The notes under the pieces were generated by a model. It was given only the letters and a program-made list of their open reading frames with translations, searched no databases and had not been told where the DNA came from. Made by a program: the position numbers and the translations under genes. Positions 40,477-49,547 of a stretch of DNA of 64,000 nt are shown here, piece after piece (positions within the stretch are counted from its first letter, which is position 1; each line of letters begins with the position of its first letter). This stretch comes from Verrucomicrobiaceae bacterium (GTDB lineage Bacteria > Verrucomicrobiota > Verrucomicrobiia > Verrucomicrobiales > Verrucomicrobiaceae), in the NCBI GenBank assembly GCA_027484445.1, contig JAIXSY010000051.1:50606-114605 (forward strand), written 5' to 3'.

Positions 40477-41994
40477 ATGAATCGCCTTTGCCTGCTGCTC
40501 CCCTTCCTTCCTTGTTTGCTGCTGAGCGCCGCAGTTCCGGTTGAGTCGGATTACTACAAGATCACGACCTTTCAGACCCCGCAGGAGACTGCACTGGAGG
40601 TGGGCTCCATTGAGCTTTTGCCTGACGGCCAAATGGCGCTCGGCACTCGCCGCGGAGAGATCTGGTGGGTCAGTGGCACTGCCAGTGCTGATCCAAATGC
40701 GGTGCGTTACCAACGCTTTGCCAGTGGTCTGCATGAGGTGCTGGGGCTCGCCTGGAATGCCAAAGAGGGGCAGCTTTATGCCACCACGCGCTACGAGATC
40801 ACTCGACTGAAGGATGAGGATGGTGATGGCCGTGCCGATGTCTTTGAGAATGTCAGCGATGCCTGGGGCGTGTCTGGGGACTATCACGAATACGCCATCG
40901 GTTCTCGTTTTGACAAAGCTGGGGATCTCTGGGTCACACTCTGCCTCACCGGTTCCTTTGCCAGCCAAGTGCCGTTTCGCGGCTGGGCGCTGCGCATTCG
41001 CCCCGACGGCAGCATGGTGCCGACTTGCTCAGGCATTCGCAGTCCAGGTGGCATGGGCTTTGATGCCGACGGCGAGGTTTATTACTGCGACAATCAGGGA
41101 CCGTGGCATGGCTCCTGCACCCTTCAGCACCTCGTGCCTGGTTCGTTCCAGGGGCATCCTTCGGGTAACATTTGGTATGACCTCGCCCCCAACATGGGCC
41201 CCCGCCCGCTTGATCCCATCCCTGAGGCTTTCCAAGGCCACCGCAGCCGTCAACAAAACCGCCCCGGTGGTGATCCTGACCGCATGGTGCTGGAGCGGAA
41301 GCGCATCAAGGAGCTGCTACCACCTGCGGTTTATCTCGTTCATGGCAAAATCGGCAACTCTGCCTCCGCGATCATCTGCGACACCAGCGATGGAAAGTTC
41401 GGCCCCTTTGCCAAGCAGCTCTTCATCGCCGATCAGAGCCACAGCAATCTCAGCCGGGTCTTTTTGGAAACCGTCAAGGGCATCAAGCAAGGGGTCGTCT
41501 TTCCCTTTCGCTCGGGCTTTGCCTCTGGCCTGATCGGGGGACGCATGGATGCGCAGGGTCGCATCTTTGTCGGTGGCAGTGATCGGGGCTGGGGCGCGCG
41601 TGGGGGGAAACCCTTCTGCTTTGAAAAATGCGAATGGACCGGCAAGACACCCTTTGAGGTGCATGAAATGCGCGCCAAGCCCGATGGCTTTGAGCTCACC
41701 TTCACCCAGCCAGTGGATGCTGCCACAGCGGCGGATGTGAAGAGCTACTCCATGCGTGCCTTCACCTACGCGTATCGTGAGCAATACGGTGGCGATGAGA
41801 TCGATGAAGTCCTGCCGACCCTGGCTAGCGCCACAGTTTCAGCAGATGGCAAAACCGTCAGGCTGAAAATCGCACCGCTCACGCAGGGCCACATCCATGA
41901 GCTGCATCTGGATGGCATCCGCAGTGCTGGGGAAAAGCATCCTCTGCTGCATCCCGTCGGCTACTACACGCTGAACGAGATCCCCGCACCGTGA
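40477..41994 (+). CDS. Secreted glucose/sorbosone dehydrogenase-like beta-propeller protein
   Basis: A 505-residue exported protein related to the PVC membrane-bound dehydrogenase group. After a signal peptide (MNRLCLLLPFLPCLLLSAAV) come propeller strands such as GSIELLPDGQMALGTRRGEI, LHEVLGLAWNAKEGQLYAT, ITRLKDEDGDGRADVFENV, PDGSMVPTCSGIRSPGGM and GRIFVGGSDRGWGARGG. There is no CxxCH heme motif and no cytochrome domain, unlike the larger members of this family. A C-terminal Ig-like part (about 400-500) follows. The substrate, probably a sugar or polyol, is not known. Confidence 0.8.
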   Translation: MNRLCLLLPFLPCLLLSAAVPVESDYYKITTFQTPQETALEVGSIELLPDGQMALGTRRGEIWWVSGTASADPNAVRYQRFASGLHEVLGLAWNAKEGQLYATTRYEITRLKDEDGDGRADVFENVSDAWGVSGDYHEYAIGSRFDKAGDLWVTLCLTGSFASQVPFRGWALRIRPDGSMVPTCSGIRSPGGMGFDADGEVYYCDNQGPWHGSCTLQHLVPGSFQGHPSGNIWYDLAPNMGPRPLDPIPEAFQGHRSRQQNRPGGDPDRMVLERKRIKELLPPAVYLVHGKIGNSASAIICDTSDGKFGPFAKQLFIADQSHSNLSRVFLETVKGIKQGVVFPFRSGFASGLIGGRMDAQGRIFVGGSDRGWGARGGKPFCFEKCEWTGKTPFEVHEMRAKPDGFELTFTQPVDAATAADVKSYSMRAFTYAYREQYGGDEIDEVLPTLASATVSADGKTVRLKIAPLTQGHIHELHLDGIRSAGEKHPLLHPVGYYTLNEIPAP

Positions 41995-42073
41995 GGCGCG
42001 GGGCCATGGATCGCTGCAAGGCATTGGGCACTTGAGTTTGCGCGCTTCCGCGCCTCTCTGCATCCCCCCGCTC

Positions 42074-43891
42074 ATGCCTCGCGTCCCCGAAGAAACCCTC
42101 CAGCAAGTGCTCGCTGCCACGGACATCGTGGATCTCATCGGGCGCTCGGTGAAGCTGCGGCGGGCGGGCACGAACTGGGTCGGCCTCTGCCCTTTTCACA
42201 ACGAAAAATCACCGTCCTTCAACGTCCGTCCTTCGACGAATTCTTATTACTGCTTTGGCTGCCAAGCCAGCGGCAATGCCTTTCGCTTCCTCATGAACCA
42301 CGAAGGCCTCACCTTCATGGAGGCCGTGAAGCGTCTCGCGGACTCCGCGGGCATCCGCATCCAAGAGGAGGTCTGGGATGCCAATGCCGAAAAGGAGGCC
42401 AAGCACCGCGCCCTGCTGCTGCGCATTCACCAGGAAATCGCAGACTGGTATCATCAGCTCCTCATGAAAAGCCCCCTCGCCGCTGGGGCGCGCGATTATC
42501 TGAAAAGCCGTGGCATCAGCTCCAGCATCGCCAAAAACTGGCTGCTCGGTTATGCCCCTGGCAGCGGGCAGATCCTGCGGCAATGGGCGCAGCAGCACCA
42601 GTTCAGCTCCCAGGCCCTGCTCGACAGTGGCATCCTGAAACAGAACGAAAGTGGCGTCTATCCCGGCTTCCGAGATCGTCTCATGTTCCCCATCCGCAAC
42701 GATCATGGCGATGTCATCGCCTTCAGCGGTCGGCTGCTGCAGGCCGATGCCAAGATGGCGAAGTATCTCAACTCACCCGAGACCGCCATTTTCAGCAAAA
42801 GCCGAGTGCTCTTTGGCTTTGATCGCGCCAAGCGCCACATCTCCAAAGTAGGTCAGGCCATCGTCTGTGAAGGCCAGATCGACACCCTCATGCTGCACGA
42901 GGCCGGGTTTCCCAACGCTGTCGCCGGACAGGGCACCGCCTTCACCGAGTTTCATGCCAAGGCCATCAAGCGCCTAGCGGATGAAGTCGTGCTCTGCTAC
43001 GATTCTGACAACGCAGGCTACGAGGCAGCAGGCAAAGCCTTCCGCATCCTGGCACCGACCGGCCTCATGGTGAAGGTCGCCACCTTGCCCGCCGGTGAAG
43101 ATCCCGATTCACTCATTCGAAAGCAAGGCCCTGATGCCTTTCGCACCTTACTCCAGCGAGCTCAGGAATACCTCGACTTTCAAATCGAGGCCTCCACGTC
43201 TCGTCGGGACATGACCGAAATGCGCGAGCGTGTTCGCTTCGCCAGCGTCATGGCGGAAAGCATCACCCTCCTGGAAAGTGCCGTCGCTCGGGAAACCGCC
43301 ATGCAGCGGGTGGCCGTGCGGCTCGGCATCGCGGAAGAAACCTTGCGTCAGCTCGTCGCCAAAGCTGCAAAAAAACCAGCCGCCAGCAGCAAAGACAACG
43401 CCCCACCAGAAGCACAGCGCCCAGAGGCCACCGCGCGCCAGCTCATCGCCAGCCAAGATCGCAATGCCCTACTGCTCACCCGTCTTGCCTTAGCCGATGC
43501 CGAGGTTCTGCATTGGCTGAGGCAGCAGGACAATCAAGACATCCTGCACGACGTGCCCGGCACCGAACTGCTGTCCCAGGTCTGGCGCGGCAGCTTCGAT
43601 CCCTTTGATGCCGTCGCGGTCAACGTCTATCTCACCACCCTACCGCCCGAGGAAGAAGCCGCCTTGAACCAGCTCATGCATGAGGCCCGCGCCACCGGTG
43701 GCATCCCGGCGGCGGAACACGCCCTGCGTGCCTTGGACCTGACCCGGCTGCAAATGATCAAGCAGCGCGTGCAAACCCAGCTCAAGCAGCCTGGTATCGA
43801 TCCCGAACATGCAGCTGACCTTCAGCGTGAGATCATCGCCCTGCATCAGGAGATCACCTCCATGCAGCAGACGATGAACCGCCCACGCTAA
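42074..43891 (+). CDS. dnaG: DNA primase
   Basis: A 605-residue primase that makes RNA primers for replication. The N-terminal zinc-binding domain (CHC2-like) has CPFHNEKSPSF followed by YYCFGCQASGNAF (about residues 40-70). The RNA polymerase domain includes DYLKSRGISSSIAKNWLLGY and MFPIRNDHGDVIAFSGRLL. The TOPRIM region has the acid motif VCEGQIDTLML and the DxD motif CYDSDNAGYEAA. A helical helicase-interacting C-terminus follows. Length is normal. The ATG at 42074 directly begins MPRVPEETLQQVL. rpoD and rpsU, often adjacent in other bacteria, are not here. Confidence 0.96.
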   Translation: MPRVPEETLQQVLAATDIVDLIGRSVKLRRAGTNWVGLCPFHNEKSPSFNVRPSTNSYYCFGCQASGNAFRFLMNHEGLTFMEAVKRLADSAGIRIQEEVWDANAEKEAKHRALLLRIHQEIADWYHQLLMKSPLAAGARDYLKSRGISSSIAKNWLLGYAPGSGQILRQWAQQHQFSSQALLDSGILKQNESGVYPGFRDRLMFPIRNDHGDVIAFSGRLLQADAKMAKYLNSPETAIFSKSRVLFGFDRAKRHISKVGQAIVCEGQIDTLMLHEAGFPNAVAGQGTAFTEFHAKAIKRLADEVVLCYDSDNAGYEAAGKAFRILAPTGLMVKVATLPAGEDPDSLIRKQGPDAFRTLLQRAQEYLDFQIEASTSRRDMTEMRERVRFASVMAESITLLESAVARETAMQRVAVRLGIAEETLRQLVAKAAKKPAASSKDNAPPEAQRPEATARQLIASQDRNALLLTRLALADAEVLHWLRQQDNQDILHDVPGTELLSQVWRGSFDPFDAVAVNVYLTTLPPEEEAALNQLMHEARATGGIPAAEHALRALDLTRLQMIKQRVQTQLKQPGIDPEHAADLQREIIALHQEITSMQQTMNRPR

Positions 43892-43901
43892 AGAACACCC
43901 G

Positions 43902-45356
43902 CTATTTTGAGGTGCCCTTCAGGGGTTTCATTTTTCGAGATGGGCTTTTCCACTGAGGTTCCCATTCCGGTAGGGGAGTGCGTGCCGTGTTCAGATAGTC
44001 GCTGATGCGGTTAGCCATCTCAGGGTATTGTTCGGCAACATTCTTTTGTTCGGCGACATCATGCTGCTGATCAAAGAGCTGCACAGGAGCATCGGCCCCC
44101 CCCTGACGGATGCCTTTCCATCGACCTTGATGCAGCGCGGCTTGCTTGAAGCCGCCCTCATGAAATTCCCAGTAAAGAAACTCATGTTTCTTCTGCTGCT
44201 GCGGCTGGCCCGTCAATGCAGGAACAAGGCTGAGGCCATCGGTTTTTTCGGGACAAACTGCCCCTGCCAGCTCAGCCGCAGTAGGCATGAAGTCCGGAAA
44301 GTAGCCGACATGATCTGAAACGCCCGGCTGAATGTGTCCTGGCCACCAAGCGATGAAGGGCACGCGAATGCCACCATCCGTTAGGCTGCGTTTGATGCCG
44401 GTGAATGGACCGTTGGGATCAAAGCGCTCCAGGTTATGCCGACTCTCATCATGGGGGCCATTGTCACTGGTGAAAATGACAAGTGTGTTTTGTGCGAGAC
44501 CCAACGACTTCAAGTGCTGCATCAGGCGACCCACGTAGCTGTCCATGCGGGTGATCATGGCAGCCTGTCCTTTGTCCTGTGGGGGCCAATCTTGATCAGC
44601 GTAAGGGCCGTAGTCGGGCACGTGGGCACCATCGCCTAGCTCACGAGCGCGCTCGTTGTTCGCATGAGGGATGACCATGCTCCAGTAGAGGAAGAAGGGA
44701 CGTGCTCGGTTTTCACCAACCCATTTCAGCGCTTCATCGGTGAAGAGATCGTCAGCGAAATGGACCGCTTCCTTGGCATAACCCGCGCCATCTTCGCCGA
44801 TAGGAACGATCGTATTCGAGATCGCCTCACGGGTTTCATTTCTCCACAAAAAATCCGGGAAGTGATTGTGGGCATGGTGCTGGTTCAAGTAACCGTAGAA
44901 AAAATCAAAACCCTGCTTTCGAGGCAGTCCGCTTTCTGCCTCACCAACATCGCCCAAGCCCCATTTGCCGATCAGTGCAGTTTGGTAGCCTGCTTTTTTC
45001 AGCACAGATGCCACGGTGACATCACCCTCCTTTAGCGCTTGTGCCGCCGGGTTAGTTTTGCCCGCATTGCCACGCACGCGGGTGTGGCCATGATGCAGGC
45101 CCGTCATCAGCACGCTGCGAGACGGTGCGCAAACGGTGGCACCTGCATAAAAGTGCGTGAAGCGCATGCCCTCCGCCGCCATGCGATCGAGATGAGGCGT
45201 TTGGATGATCTTCTGGCCGTAGCAGCCGAGATCTCCCCACCCCAGGTCATCGGCCATGATCCAGATGAGATTGGGCGGACTCGCAGCAGAGAGCGAAGGG
45301 TAGGACAAAAACGTCAGCAACAGCAGCAGATGGCCGCAGTAGAAAATGGAGCGCAT
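43902..45356 (-). CDS. Secreted arylsulfatase-type sulfatase
   Basis: A 484-residue exported sulfatase that would cleave sulfate esters from sulfated polysaccharides. It has a signal peptide (residues 1-24, ending LSAAS), the metal-binding start IWIMADDLGWGDLGCYG, and the formylglycine motif CAPSR (Cys76) in VCAPSRSVLMTGLHHGHT. Further on, IGKWGLGD and FTSDNGPHDESR are in place. The Cys is predicted to be oxidised to formylglycine by a maturase elsewhere. It is convergent with dnaG, ten bases between stops, and 33 bases after the next sulfatase gene on the same strand. Confidence 0.94.
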   Translation of the reverse strand: MRSIFYCGHLLLLLTFLSYPSLSAASPPNLIWIMADDLGWGDLGCYGQKIIQTPHLDRMAAEGMRFTHFYAGATVCAPSRSVLMTGLHHGHTRVRGNAGKTNPAAQALKEGDVTVASVLKKAGYQTALIGKWGLGDVGEAESGLPRKQGFDFFYGYLNQHHAHNHFPDFLWRNETREAISNTIVPIGEDGAGYAKEAVHFADDLFTDEALKWVGENRARPFFLYWSMVIPHANNERARELGDGAHVPDYGPYADQDWPPQDKGQAAMITRMDSYVGRLMQHLKSLGLAQNTLVIFTSDNGPHDESRHNLERFDPNGPFTGIKRSLTDGGIRVPFIAWWPGHIQPGVSDHVGYFPDFMPTAAELAGAVCPEKTDGLSLVPALTGQPQQQKKHEFLYWEFHEGGFKQAALHQGRWKGIRQGGADAPVQLFDQQHDVAEQKNVAEQYPEMANRISDYLNTARTPLPEWEPQWKSPSRKMKPLKGTSK

Positions 45357-45389
45357 GAGGTCGTCGATGATGAAGGCAAGGAGATGAAA

Positions 45390-46886
45390 TCAGCCCTTCT
45401 TGGGCGCTTTTGTCTTCGCGGGTCGAGGTGGATCGGGGAGATCATCGCTCGGCTGATCCGAGAAGCGCCAAGGGTCTTCGTGGCGTCGCATTTCTTCCAG
45501 CAACAGGGCTTTCATCTCTGCCAACTTTTCGGCATATCGCGGCTCATTCGCGAGATTCGGACGACCGTGCTCAGGCAGGAGTTCATCTGGATTTTCAGTG
45601 AGGTTGAAAAGCTGCACATGCTTGGCTTTGCCATCGGCAGATTCATACTGGATGAGCTTCCAGTCTCCACGCTTCACGGCTCTCATGCCTGGCTTGGCCC
45701 CACCGGCATAGACTCCGTAGAGCACCTCGCGCAGACGTTCGCGTTCACCCATCAGCACAGGCTTGAAGCTCAGGCCTTCGTTGGTCTCAGGGGGCGTCAC
45801 GCCAGTTAAATCACAAAGGGTCGCCAGCACATCGAGAAGGTAGATGTTTCCTTCCACTCGACGCCCTGCGGGGATGCCAGGCCCTTTGACGATGAAAGGA
45901 ACGCGCCACGTGTGTTGATACAAATTTTGTTTGCCCATCAGACCATGTCTGCCGATGGCGATGCCATGGTCGGAAGTGTAAAAGATGTAGGTGTTCGCTA
46001 GCTCGCCCAGTTTTTCCAGACGCTCCAGCACGCGGCCGATCTGGATGTCGATGTTTTCGCTGCAAGCATACTGCCGGCCGATCTCATTGCGGACAGTAGC
46101 TTCATCACGCCTTTTCCAAACACCACTGACAGCGACCTCATCACGCACGTTCAGGTCGGTGTTTTCAAAGGGGTGGCGCTCCAGATAGTTTTTCGGCAGC
46201 GGTGGCTGCAAAGAATGCTGCGAAGGAGGGCTCGCCTCATCGGTATGATTGGTTGCGCCATACTTTGCCAACAGTTCGGGGGTGCCGTCCCGCTCGTCAT
46301 GAGGGTGCGAAAGACCGAAGTAGATCAAAAAAGGCCGCTCATCTCGCGTGGACTCGCGCTCATCCAGATAATTCAACACCTGCTCCGCGTGCCAAGCGCT
46401 GCCCGTCTCCGCCGTAGGCCCGCGCTTGGTCGCATCTCGGCGCACGGTGAACAGCTTGTTCGCGGCTTCGTAGCTGTTGCCCATCTTGCAGGTGCGCATC
46501 GTGGCATAACCCGCCCGATTGAACACAGCGGGTATCGTTTGCTGCTCCAGCTTCGGCGGGCTCGTGCGTGCTCCCCAGGGTGCTGGGGGCAGGTGCCAGA
46601 CGGTTCTTCCACTCATGATCATGTGTCGGGACGGCATGCAAACCGCGCCGCTGAAGGACCCCATGTGATAAGCGCCATCAAAGACCACTCCCTGTGCCGC
46701 CAATTTGTCTAGATGAGGCGTCTGAAGAGTGGACTGAGGGTTATACGTCTTCAGGTCAAGGGGCGATTGATCATCGACCAAAATGAAGAGCAGGTTTGGT
46801 CGCTTGCCTGACACTTCCACCGCAGGTGTGTGCCCCAACCACGAAGCCCATAGACAGAGAAAAAGGTAAACAGAATGACAGCGCAT
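45390..46886 (-). CDS. Secreted sulfatase (second of a pair)
   Basis: A 498-residue exported sulfatase. The signal peptide (MRCHSVYLFLCLWASWLGHT, cut near PAVE) precedes LLFILVDDQSPLDLKTY and the formylglycine motif CMPSR (about Cys83) in AVCMPSRHMIMSGRT. The second metal region is YTSDHGIAIGRHGLMGKQNL. It differs clearly from its neighbour, so the two probably cut different sulfate linkages; close tandem placement suggests co-expression. I chose the ATG at 46886; another in-frame ATG at 46928 would extend the n-region by 14 residues. It lies 57 bases beyond yaeQ. Confidence 0.93.
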   Translation of the reverse strand: MRCHSVYLFLCLWASWLGHTPAVEVSGKRPNLLFILVDDQSPLDLKTYNPQSTLQTPHLDKLAAQGVVFDGAYHMGSFSGAVCMPSRHMIMSGRTVWHLPPAPWGARTSPPKLEQQTIPAVFNRAGYATMRTCKMGNSYEAANKLFTVRRDATKRGPTAETGSAWHAEQVLNYLDERESTRDERPFLIYFGLSHPHDERDGTPELLAKYGATNHTDEASPPSQHSLQPPLPKNYLERHPFENTDLNVRDEVAVSGVWKRRDEATVRNEIGRQYACSENIDIQIGRVLERLEKLGELANTYIFYTSDHGIAIGRHGLMGKQNLYQHTWRVPFIVKGPGIPAGRRVEGNIYLLDVLATLCDLTGVTPPETNEGLSFKPVLMGERERLREVLYGVYAGGAKPGMRAVKRGDWKLIQYESADGKAKHVQLFNLTENPDELLPEHGRPNLANEPRYAEKLAEMKALLLEEMRRHEDPWRFSDQPSDDLPDPPRPAKTKAPKKG

Positions 46887-46943
46887 GAGTCTGCCCAAAC
46901 GTGGGGAAGTAAGTCGATGATTCATCAAAACATCACTGCCCGG

Positions 46944-47510
46944 TCAACGCCCCGAAGGTTCTCCAAACAAACACGTGGGGGTTAGCTCCACGGATTGATC
47001 TCCCGAAGTGAGCCACCAACTGCCTTCCTGAAGAGTGAGTTGCAGGTCCATGGTTTTGTCAGCCAGGGGGCTGAGGGCTTGGACTTGATCGGCGGGGAGT
47101 TGCCAGACAGTGAGGTTGCGAACGCGGGCGAGTTTGGCCGAGACAGAGTTCCACCAAGTCGCCGAGGTGTTGCTGTAGGTGTAAACGGTGACCTTTTTCG
47201 CCCGGCCACAGGCGCGGACTAGGCGCTTTTCCTCGGGCTGACCGAGTTCGATCTCGTGAACATGCAGCCCCGTCAGGTCTCTTTGCCAAAGGGCTGGTTC
47301 GTCCGGCTCCCACATGTCTTTGGCGAATTCGAGCGTGCCGTGATCGTGGTTGGCGGGTGTGTTGAGCACGTAGGCGATGAGGCGCAGCAGCATGCGTTCT
47401 TCCGTTTCGGAAGGATGTCTGGCTAAGGTCAGCGTGTGGTCGCGGTAGAGATTGCGGTCGAGGTCGGAGACATTGACCGTTGCTTTGTGGATGATTGCCT
47501 TGAGAGCCAT
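46944..47510 (-). CDS. YaeQ-family protein
   Basis: A 188-residue protein of the YaeQ family, which has a PD-(D/E)XK-nuclease-like fold but an unclear function. Recognisable segments are ALKAIIHKATVNVSDLDRNL, LARHPSETEERMLLRLIAYV, the ELGQPEEKRLVRACGRAKKV block and VWQLPADQVQALSPLADKTM. The start MALKAIIHKA at 47510 matches the family; a longer frame (to 47594) adds a Ser/Pro-rich leader overlapping the DUF1501 gene. It begins 22 bases after DUF1501, so the two may share a transcript. Confidence 0.88.
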   Translation of the reverse strand: MALKAIIHKATVNVSDLDRNLYRDHTLTLARHPSETEERMLLRLIAYVLNTPANHDHGTLEFAKDMWEPDEPALWQRDLTGLHVHEIELGQPEEKRLVRACGRAKKVTVYTYSNTSATWWNSVSAKLARVRNLTVWQLPADQVQALSPLADKTMDLQLTLQEGSWWLTSGDQSVELTPTCLFGEPSGR

Positions 47511-47532
47511 GGAGGGCGATAGGCCGGTTTGC

Positions 47533-49008
47533 TCAGGCAATCCAGTCGCGGATGACTCTTCCGGCAACATCGGTGAGGCGGAAGTCGCGGCCATTGAAGC
47601 GATGGGTCAGCTTCAGGTGGTCAAAGCCGAACTGGTGCAGCATCGTCGCATGGAAATCGTGAAGATCCACGGGATCGCGAGTGATGCCCCAGCCGATTTC
47701 ATCTGTTTCACCATAAGTTAGGCCGCCTTTGAGGCCACCGCCCGCGGCGAGCATGGTGAAGGCAAAGGGGTGGTGATCGCGTCCCGTGCTGTTCGGATCA
47801 CCTCCACGGTTTTCTCCGAGCGGCGTGCGGCCAAATTCACTGCCAAAGACGACCAGGGTGCTGTCCAGCAGGCCGCGTTGCTTGAGATCGCTAAGCAGGG
47901 CGGCGATGGGTTGATCGGCCATGCCAGCGTTGTAGGTGAGTTCGTTGTCTAGGTTCGAGTGATGGTCCCAGCTAGCATGCATGATGCTGACGAAGCGCAC
48001 ACCGCGCTCGACCAGACGACGGGCCAACAGGCAGTTGGTGGCAAAGGCTCTGTATTGCCCAGGGCCGCCGCCGCGCGTGGCTTTGATGGGTGGGTCCTCT
48101 CGGTTCACACCGTACATCTCCAGCGTGCGGGCGGATTCATCCTTTAGATCGATCAGCTCGGGCGCGGCGGCTTGCATGCGAAAGGCCAGCTCATAGGCGG
48201 CGATGCGGCTGGTGATTTCAGGATCGCGGAACTGATCGTAGCGGCTTTGATTCAGCTCCATGAGTGTATCCAGGCCCCGGCGCTGGAGATGCATGGGGAT
48301 GCCGGGTGGGTTTTTCAGATTCAACACAGGTTCGCCTTGGTTCCGAAAGAGCACCCCAGCGTAAGAGGAGGGCAGAAAACCACTCTGCCAGAGCGAGGCA
48401 CCACCGCTGGTGCCGCGCCCGGCGGTCAGCACGACATAACCCGGCAGGTTTCGCGATTCACTGCCCAGTCCGTAATTTAGCCAAGAACCGACGGTGGGTA
48501 GGCCAAACTGCGCACGCCCGCAGTGCAAGACGAGCTGCCCAGGGTGGTGATTGAACTGGTCCGTGTGCAGGCTGCGGATCATGAGCCAATCGTCCGCATG
48601 CTTGGCCATGTGAGGCAGCAGATCGCTGAACTCCATGCCGCTCTGCCCATGTCGGCGAAAGGCGCGCTTGCTGCCCATGAGGCGGGCCGTCTCTTTGCGG
48701 ATGAAGGCAAAGCGCACCTTCTGGGTCATGCTTTCGGGCAGGGCCTGACCATGCAGTTCATTGAGCTTCGGCTTCGGGTCAAAGAGGTCCATCTGACTCG
48801 GGCCACCTTCCATGAAGATGAAGATGCAGTTCTTCGCCCGAGCCGGAAAGTGGGGCTGCCGCACGGCCAGCGGATCAGCAGCCGTCTCGGCGGTCAGGAT
48901 GCCTTCCTGCGCCAGCAGCGCGCCGAGTCCTATCATGCCGAGTCCATTGGCGCTCGTGGTCAGGAACTCACGGCGCGTTTGCAGGATCTGGTGCTCAAAG
49001 GGATGCAT
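47533..49008 (-). CDS. DUF1501 (sulfatase-like) secreted protein with Tat-type signal
   Basis: A 491-residue protein of the DUF1501 family, common in PVC bacteria and related in fold to alkaline-phosphatase/sulfatase enzymes. The N-terminus has a twin-arginine-like start (TRREFLTTSANGLGMIG). Family blocks are IFIFMEGGPSQMDLFDPKP, IRSLHTDQFNHHPGQLVLHC, RFVSIMHASWDHHSNLDNEL, VVFGSEFGRTPLGE and GRDHHPFAFTMLAAGGG. Members usually neighbour a DUF1549/DUF1553 cytochrome-like gene; none is here. The ATG at 49008 was chosen for the signal. It precedes yaeQ. Confidence 0.92.
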   Translation of the reverse strand: MHPFEHQILQTRREFLTTSANGLGMIGLGALLAQEGILTAETAADPLAVRQPHFPARAKNCIFIFMEGGPSQMDLFDPKPKLNELHGQALPESMTQKVRFAFIRKETARLMGSKRAFRRHGQSGMEFSDLLPHMAKHADDWLMIRSLHTDQFNHHPGQLVLHCGRAQFGLPTVGSWLNYGLGSESRNLPGYVVLTAGRGTSGGASLWQSGFLPSSYAGVLFRNQGEPVLNLKNPPGIPMHLQRRGLDTLMELNQSRYDQFRDPEITSRIAAYELAFRMQAAAPELIDLKDESARTLEMYGVNREDPPIKATRGGGPGQYRAFATNCLLARRLVERGVRFVSIMHASWDHHSNLDNELTYNAGMADQPIAALLSDLKQRGLLDSTLVVFGSEFGRTPLGENRGGDPNSTGRDHHPFAFTMLAAGGGLKGGLTYGETDEIGWGITRDPVDLHDFHATMLHQFGFDHLKLTHRFNGRDFRLTDVAGRVIRDWIA

Positions 49009-49134
49009 GATGTCAGAAGGAGTCCAACGCGCTGAGCCGCGTGGATGTTGCCAGCAGTCCAGCGCTGTCATGGCGTTTGACAGGAGCCTGCCAGATTTTT
49101 AAAAAACGCGCGTTTCCTGCCACCCATCCACTTC

Positions 49135-49539
49135 ATGAAAATTCCCCTCCTCGCCTTTGCCTTGAGCGCTGCCTCTTTGCTCTCCTCCTGCTCGACCTGT
49201 CCCATGGGCCATGAGATCACATCCCCATCCAAGGTGGAGCACGTGGTGCTGATCTGGTTGAAAAAGCCCGGTGATCCGGCCGCTCGCGACCAGGTCATCC
49301 TCGAGGCGAAAAAATTTCAGGCGGAGATCCGGGAAATCCAGCACCTCAGCGTGGGCACCCCGCTGGCCAGCGAGCGCTCGGTGGTGGACGATAGTTTCGA
49401 TGTCGGTCTGGTGATGCGTTTCGCGAATGCGGCAGATCTTTCCGTCTATGAAAAGCACCCTGTGCACACGCAGTCAGTGACCACGGTGCTGCGTCCTTTG
49501 GCGAAAAAGCTCCTCGTTTACGACATCGTGACGAGGTGA
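49135..49539 (+). CDS. Dabb-domain (stress-responsive A/B barrel) lipoprotein
   Basis: A 134-residue predicted lipoprotein. The signal ends in LLSSC (Cys19). The mature part is a single dimeric alpha/beta barrel domain: VEHVVLIWLKKPGDPAARDQ, a helix (VILEAKKFQAEI), VGTPLASERSVVDDSFDVGL and YEKHPVHTQSVTTVLRPL. Dabb domains are small homodimers of varied or unknown function. It is divergent from DUF1501 and convergent with DUF502. Confidence 0.85.
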   Translation: MKIPLLAFALSAASLLSSCSTCPMGHEITSPSKVEHVVLIWLKKPGDPAARDQVILEAKKFQAEIREIQHLSVGTPLASERSVVDDSFDVGLVMRFANAADLSVYEKHPVHTQSVTTVLRPLAKKLLVYDIVTR

Positions 49540-49547
49540 TGCGGATC

